A stretch of 64,000 nt of DNA. Source: Acanthopleura granulata (taxonomy: Eukaryota > Mollusca > Polyplacophora > Chitonida > Chitonidae). This document shows, in pieces, positions 59,301 through 64,000 of the stretch. Both the position numbers and the translations under genes were made by a program. A model generated the notes under the pieces. The model worked only from the letters and a program-made list of their open reading frames with translations. It was not told the DNA's origin and ran no database searches. The DNA lies in assembly GCA_016165875.1 (NCBI GenBank), contig JABBOT010000002.1, positions 16,450,363 through 16,514,362 of the forward strand. Direction: 5' to 3'. Position 1 is the stretch's first letter, and each line of letters opens with the position of its first letter.

Positions 59301-62211
59301 GTAACACGCATATTAGCTTCTTACATTTCATACTTTGTTTGACTAACACTTGACTGACCTTCACACCAGAGGTCATCATCCTCCTTGTTCACGTGAATGG
59401 GGTCCCCAATCTGAATCTCCATCTCATCCGAGTGGCGCGGCACAAAGCGATGCATCCCACGGTGAGTGACCTCCAGGTCAAGATAAACAGCATGGAGGTT
59501 GCTACAGGAAGACAAATTTTTACCCTCTGCAAGAGAAAAAAAAAACCATCACTGTAAATTATGAAAAAATACACAAAACCAAGATACTGCTATGTACCCA
59601 ACTATAGTACCACATACACTGTAATTCTCCAAACCTCCATGTTTGCAAGATGTTCCTTCACACATATTCTGAAGGCATTATACTGTGTTGACTGATAACA
59701 TTATACTTTGTGTGAAGCAGTGAAACTGGCCAATCCAACCAATGTAGTTTTGTCTCCAAAATCAATTTAAAAATGCACTGAAAGTTGCTCTGTAATATGG
59801 TTGAGAGCTTGAGAGGTCAAAAAGGTTGAGGAATTAGGGTGAGATGTTCTGGTGTAATGTGAAGTTTCTTCAAAGAGAGAAGCAACCAAAGCATAAGGCA
59901 GAAACACCTTAAACATATGCTGAACACGCAATCACAAGGTCAGTATGCACTCTTATCTAATTCATTTATTTGGTTTATTTATCTAATCTGTGTTGAACAC
60001 AATACCAACGCTATACCATCTCTCTTGGCTAGCTACCTGAGAAACCTACTGACTTAAAGGTGCAGCCGCAATATTGAGTGAGTACATAGAGTATTATGCT
60101 TCAAGTTTGTCCGTAAAATGCTAGACCAACTTATAGTACGGCCGATCAAAATTTTGCCAAACCTGATGAAAGAGCAAAATTGGACCAGTAAATTGCACTT
60201 TCAGAAGCAAATGAAAACCTTGAAATGATACTTCTGATACCGACATTAGAAGATTTTTTCATAAGAAATTATCAAACTTCACGAAAAAAACTCTGACTGG
60301 CCCTATAAGGTGGATGAATCAATTAAACTACAGCAAGACTTGTTTATTGAAAAAAGCTGAAGTAAACTGCAGTAATTTTGTATCATGTGATCAAATGAAA
60401 TTCACACTGACCATCTCCTCCACTGTCCTTTCTCCCCGAGCTGCCCGAACTCTGCACACCAGTTTTCTCCCTTGGCAGAGAACAATCCGAGTCATACGAG
60501 GTGTCATGTAGGTGACCACTACCTGGGCAGTTTGATGCAGCAGTGTAGTTTGATTCACTGAACAGGTGGCTCTCGGAGTTTCTGTGGCTGCGCGACTTTC
60601 TCGCTTTCCTCCTTACCCGCGCCCGGGGGATGGCCTTGTACAGGGGCGGGATGTGATCTGAGGCTCGCTTCAGGTGGGCGTGGTATCCGTCCTCGGCCTC
60701 CTCCTCTGCCCCACCAGTCTCTCCTTCTGTCTGCTCGTCTGTCTCTGTGCTGCCTTGTACCGCCTCCTCCAGCTCCTCAGCCAATGACTTCTCATTGCAC
60801 GTCTCAGCAGCACAAACCTGAGTCTCGGGGGAAGGCGCTGTAAGGTTGACAAGGTCAAAATCAGATCTTACACACTTTACCATCTCTTTCCAGTTAAGGA
60901 ATCCATTTGGGCCTACATTTTCAAACAATTCTGATTGAATGAATAAATGATTGAGGTTTATATTTATATGGCATATTTCAGCCACACTTTTAAAGAATTA
61001 AGCAGCAAAATCCCGCACCAAATATATATATATATATATATACAGGTATAAACAAACAAACAGAGATATAATAGAATAAGAAACGAGCGAGACTTTCTCA
61101 GTTTTCTACATCATTTTATTCCAACTGCAGTTTCCAATGTGTTGCTCTTATCAAGGAGCATCAAAATGTTTTCAAAGCCTTTATATTACATGAAGTTTAC
61201 AAGTTTCAAAGTTCTTGAAAATACCTTTGATATATTTCTTGGGTATTTCTGGAAGTTTTCGAGGTCGCCGAACATTTCTAAAGCCATTGAGTCCTAGTCG
61301 TGTTCTGATTGGAGGAGGACTGCTGTTTCGAGATGACCCGCCAGAAGTATCAATTATCTCTTGAACCTTGAAACAAGAGAAAATTTGACTTGATGAATTG
61401 CGAAATCATTGACTATCACCTTATATGTAGACGAAAAATGATTAGGAAATGTTTTCCATAGGCACTTCCACAACCTTGGCTGATGTAATTCAGCTTCAGC
61501 TACATGTATAAGAATAATTCTCTTAAAATGTGCCTAAATAATAATGTAAGCAATCAATCCAATCTGACAAGCATGACACAATTTCCTAAGGCTAAATCAA
61601 ATTTAATTTGTTGTTGCTGCATGTAGAAAGAAGACATCTGTGAAAAAGTTGACAACTTCACAAATTAAATTTGAAAACTGTCACATCTTAATGGCTTGTC
61701 ACTTGCTTTGAAGCTTTCCTAGTAACAAGGATATGGAAACACAAACACCCCCAAAGAAGGTCAAGAGTTAATGAATAATTTAATCTTATAAAAGTATGTC
61801 ATTTAATAAAAAAAAATGAGATGAAATGGAAAACTTACATGATTACTGTTTTGGAAGTCCACCATTTGATCATTCTTGTAGTTATAATAATTTGTCTCTG
61901 AGTTCAGAAGTTTGTTGTTTGGGCGACACACATGGGTTTCTATAATATCTGGCTGCCTTCCGCAAACCTCTCGGTTTATATACTCATTGTCCTCATTATT
62001 ATTGTCCTCAATATCGGAATTAAAGAATCGATTATTGACATCTTTGGTTGAAGTGGCTATCCCCCTTTGGAATCCTGTGGTAGTGCGAACGGTGAGCGCC
62101 GACTGGTTGTTGATGTAAGCTGGACTGAATGGCGGGTGATGAATACTAAAGTCGCTGTTGAAATCTTCATTGTCATCTGGACAATACTCTGGGCTAATAT
62201 CATGGGTTAGT
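56304..62211 (-). CDS. MAPK8IP1: JNK-interacting protein 1 scaffold (JIP1), last ten coding exons
   Basis: Scaffold that holds the JNK cascade together and links cargo to kinesin-1. Exons in reading order: 62211-61839, 61366-61225, 60837-60412, 59526-59359, 59071-58991, 57923-57823, 57551-57447, 57044-56965, 56694-56596, 56376-56304; phases agree and give 549 residues, starting inside the conserved RLTHDIS motif. The first exon(s) lie outside or unrecognised beyond 62211. Residues 1-338 are low-complexity, with acidic and serine-rich stretches. The SH3 domain spans about 339-394 (MHRFVPRHSDEMEIQIGDP, TGIFPSMYATNLD) and the PTB domain 398-545 (VKFTLRFLGSVEV, FFSLKNISYCG, YFAFITKHP, ACHVFLGERG). 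The C-terminus HPTEDIYME is the kinesin light chain binding motif. The acceptor of the 60837 exon is the least certain: two in-frame upstream alternatives exist. Invertebrates usually have one JIP1/JIP2 gene. Confidence 0.93.
58838..58920. repeat. 18-bp repeat followed by a palindrome in a JIP1 intron
   Basis: AACCCTGGGTTCATATTT repeats about 2.7 times, and each unit contains the near-palindrome AACCCTGGGTT. It is followed by ATATATGGGTCAACCCATAT plus AT, a perfect inverted repeat with a two-base centre. No function is implied. Confidence 0.8.
59617..59841 (+). mobile_element. MITE, short form of family A, in a JIP1 intron
   Basis: It begins CACTGTAATTCTCCAAACCT after a TA and ends AAAAGGTTGAGGAATTAGGG plus TG, with the family body TATTCTGAAGGCATTATAC and GTAGTTTTGTCTCCAAAATC between. 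It lacks the extra module of the long copies at 40652 and 51991, and so shows the simple form of the element. Confidence 0.88.
61023..61043. repeat. (TA)n microsatellite
   Basis: About ten TA repeats in the JIP1 intron between the exons at 60412-60837 and 61225-61366. A similar but shorter TA run is near 63737-63750. Confidence 0.95.
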
Positions 62212-63361
62212 CTGCAAAACAATAAAACATAAACACGGCTAGCAACATATAGTTTAGAAGTTGTTTATTTGCCATTGGTTCAGTGTTTCTTCTGGACTTC
62301 GCATGATGGTGCCTTGCCTTAGGGTGACAAAATCTCACCTTTCAATGTCGAAGAGTAAAAACCAGTGCAGAGGCCATATTTAGCATCATTTTTCTAGATT
62401 TTGCTTTGACCAAGCTTGAGTTTGAATAAGTAACCTATCAATCATGACACAGACAAACTGACTTACGAGTAATTAGCGAACCTTATAAATAATGGTTTGT
62501 TTGTATCTGCATAAAATTTAATTCAGACCTAACCAGAGTTCGTCACAATTACATTATGTACTTTTGCATCGATTTACTATTTGTACTCCTTCTGGTGTGT
62601 GTGTAAGTGTGTGTTGTGTCGTAACGAGCCCACCTGCGCCTGTGACTATGTACATAATTGATCTTTGACAGCATGCACAGGCGTTGAATAAACCATCATC
62701 ACAATCACAGAGTTAACAACTGTAAGATTTACTTTATATACACCAGCTGTTGTGGTTTCTGAGTTACATTCATGACCCAATTACATCCGGACCACCTACA
62801 TACTTTACAACCAATGTCTCAAGACACTCACCTTATTATATTATATATATAATTCTGTTACATCACTTATGATTGGGATGGATGTGATTCCATGATGACG
62901 CAGCAAAATAATACATTTAACATATATAGCTGCTGTGCAGAACTCAGGTCAGCTCTCTTAGTGATTGTCCAAATGGCTCATGCTACTGCCAGCTGATTGG
63001 GTGGGTGTTGCCTTACAGGTGAATATGACGGGTGATGGCTGCTCAGACAACCATGAGCAAAACATGAAGCGCACTGAACCATGGTCTCCAAAATGCTAAA
63101 CTAACAGTACATGTGCATGTGTGTCCTTTGTTAGGCACTAGTGGTAGGTAACATCATCACTAACTGCCCACAATTTGTTTGTTGCTGCCAATTAAGGATA
63201 AGTCCCAAGGGAAAAGGGATGCCCCAGTATGGAACCAAGGCAATATACTTCAGTTACTATGTAGAGAATAAATGCTACCATCAGTCACTACTGAACAATG
63301 TATATATCCCACAGGCCAGCAAGCCTGAAGCCATTTTATAATAATAAACAATATACATCTA
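62212..63361. other. Upstream JIP1 intron, nothing else recognised
   Basis: Sequence beyond the acceptor of the first visible JIP1 exon. It is expected to be intron, since the residues before RLTHDIS must come from an exon to the right. A GT-rich stretch is at 62595-62620. No coding segment was found on the minus strand. Confidence 0.4.
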
Positions 63362-63570
63362 CCCTAATTCTTCTAATTTTTGGGACACCTGATCTGCCCT
63401 TTTTGTAATGTTAAAAGGGATACAAAGTTTCTTTTTTTTCTTTTTAAATAGTTAGACCATTTAATGACCAACATATCCATATCTTTACTTTTTCAAAACA
63501 CTGGGACAGAAATGTAATATTTTGCTTTCAGCCAGACTAATACCTCTCTAATAATTAGAAAGAATTAGGG
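63362..63570. mobile_element. MITE, family B, copy 2
   Basis: A 209-bp element with terminal inverted repeats CCCTAATTCTTCTAATTTTT and TAATTAGAAAGAATTAGGG, flanked by TA on both sides (63360-63361 and 63571-63572), as expected for a Tc1/mariner-type target-site duplication. The body matches the copy at 55098 (GATACAAAGTTTCTTTTTTT, CAACATATCCATATCTTTAC). It is non-coding. Confidence 0.92.
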
Positions 63571-63572
63571 TA

Positions 63573-64000
63573 TTATGTCTATTTGGTTACATGATTTTCT
63601 TGTCAACATTTCCATCACTAGTCCTCAATAATTTGTAATAAATAAGAACACATAGATTTTATACAGTAAGTAAGAAAATTTTGTTCCATAAACAAGAGAG
63701 TTAATATAGTTACATAAAGCAATTAAGGGATGAATATATATATATATATTAAGCTGAAGAACTTAAATTATCACCACAATAATCTGTATGTATTCCTATT
63801 CTTATTTTTGAACAATTTAAATCCGCTGAGGTAATCCAGAGCAGTACCATACAGTTTGACTACTGCAGGTCTGACTATTGAACTGAGCTGTGTAAGTTAT
63901 TCCCATGTTCTTATATAATCTGCTACATTATACTTTAGTTAAACAGAGAAGAAGTGCAATTATACAAATGTCAAATAAATTCAATGAATGTAATTTTGAG
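63573..64000. other. AT-rich end of the window, nothing recognised
   Basis: Contains a short TA run near 63737 and no supported gene, repeat family or RNA. It is probably still inside the JIP1 5' intron. Confidence 0.35.

Noticed and set aside
61839..62211. Start of JIP1 at the methionine just before RLTHDIS
   Set aside because: That methionine lies in the polypyrimidine/acceptor region (TTGTTTTGCAG); human JIP1 has conserved residues before RLTHDIS, so an upstream exon is expected.

Overview
This window looks like nuclear DNA of an invertebrate animal. The genes are split into small exons by GT-AG introns, the spacing is AT-rich, and tRNA-derived SINEs, small terminal-inverted-repeat transposons and minisatellites are frequent. 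The protein sequences and the SINE style suggest a lophotrochozoan (mollusc- or brachiopod-like); I cannot name the species. No prokaryotic operon, CRISPR array or phage-like system is present.

Layout. 1-600: first exon of a CDK8/CDK19 kinase on the minus strand, running off the left edge. 601-999: a 399-bp divergent promoter region. 1000-14673: a complete S-adenosylmethionine decarboxylase gene (AMD1), 12 coding exons and 332 residues, with an apparent AT-AC (U12-type) intron and a hairpin-forming 60-bp minisatellite. 14674-24500: non-coding DNA with SINEs, a MITE, a ~45-bp minisatellite and a ~150-bp tandem array. 24525-25601: an intronless-CDS beta-1,3-glycosyltransferase (GT31) on the minus strand, flanked on its other side by an inverted array of the same ~150-bp repeat. 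29.5-30.5 kb: another tandem array. 31.4-33.1 kb: a decayed Tigger/pogo DNA transposon. 34.4-36.9 kb: a decayed Ty3/gypsy retroelement lacking reverse transcriptase. 38931-46333: a complete five-coding-exon TMEM9-family gene on the plus strand. 46.3-56.3 kb: 3' flanks with a 35-bp minisatellite, SINEs and MITEs. 56304-62211: the 3' ten coding exons of a JNK-interacting protein 1 (JIP1/MAPK8IP1) gene on the minus strand; its 5' end lies beyond the right edge.

The genes are independent housekeeping or signalling loci, not a pathway cluster. The one relationship that stands out is the head-to-head CDK8-AMD1 pair, which recalls the adjacent, divergent CDK19 and AMD1 genes of human 6q21. No novel enzyme or defence system was found. 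The most notable items are that pair, the AT-AC intron at a substrate-control residue of AMD1, a composite MITE with an unusually conserved core, and inverted arrays around the glycosyltransferase gene.
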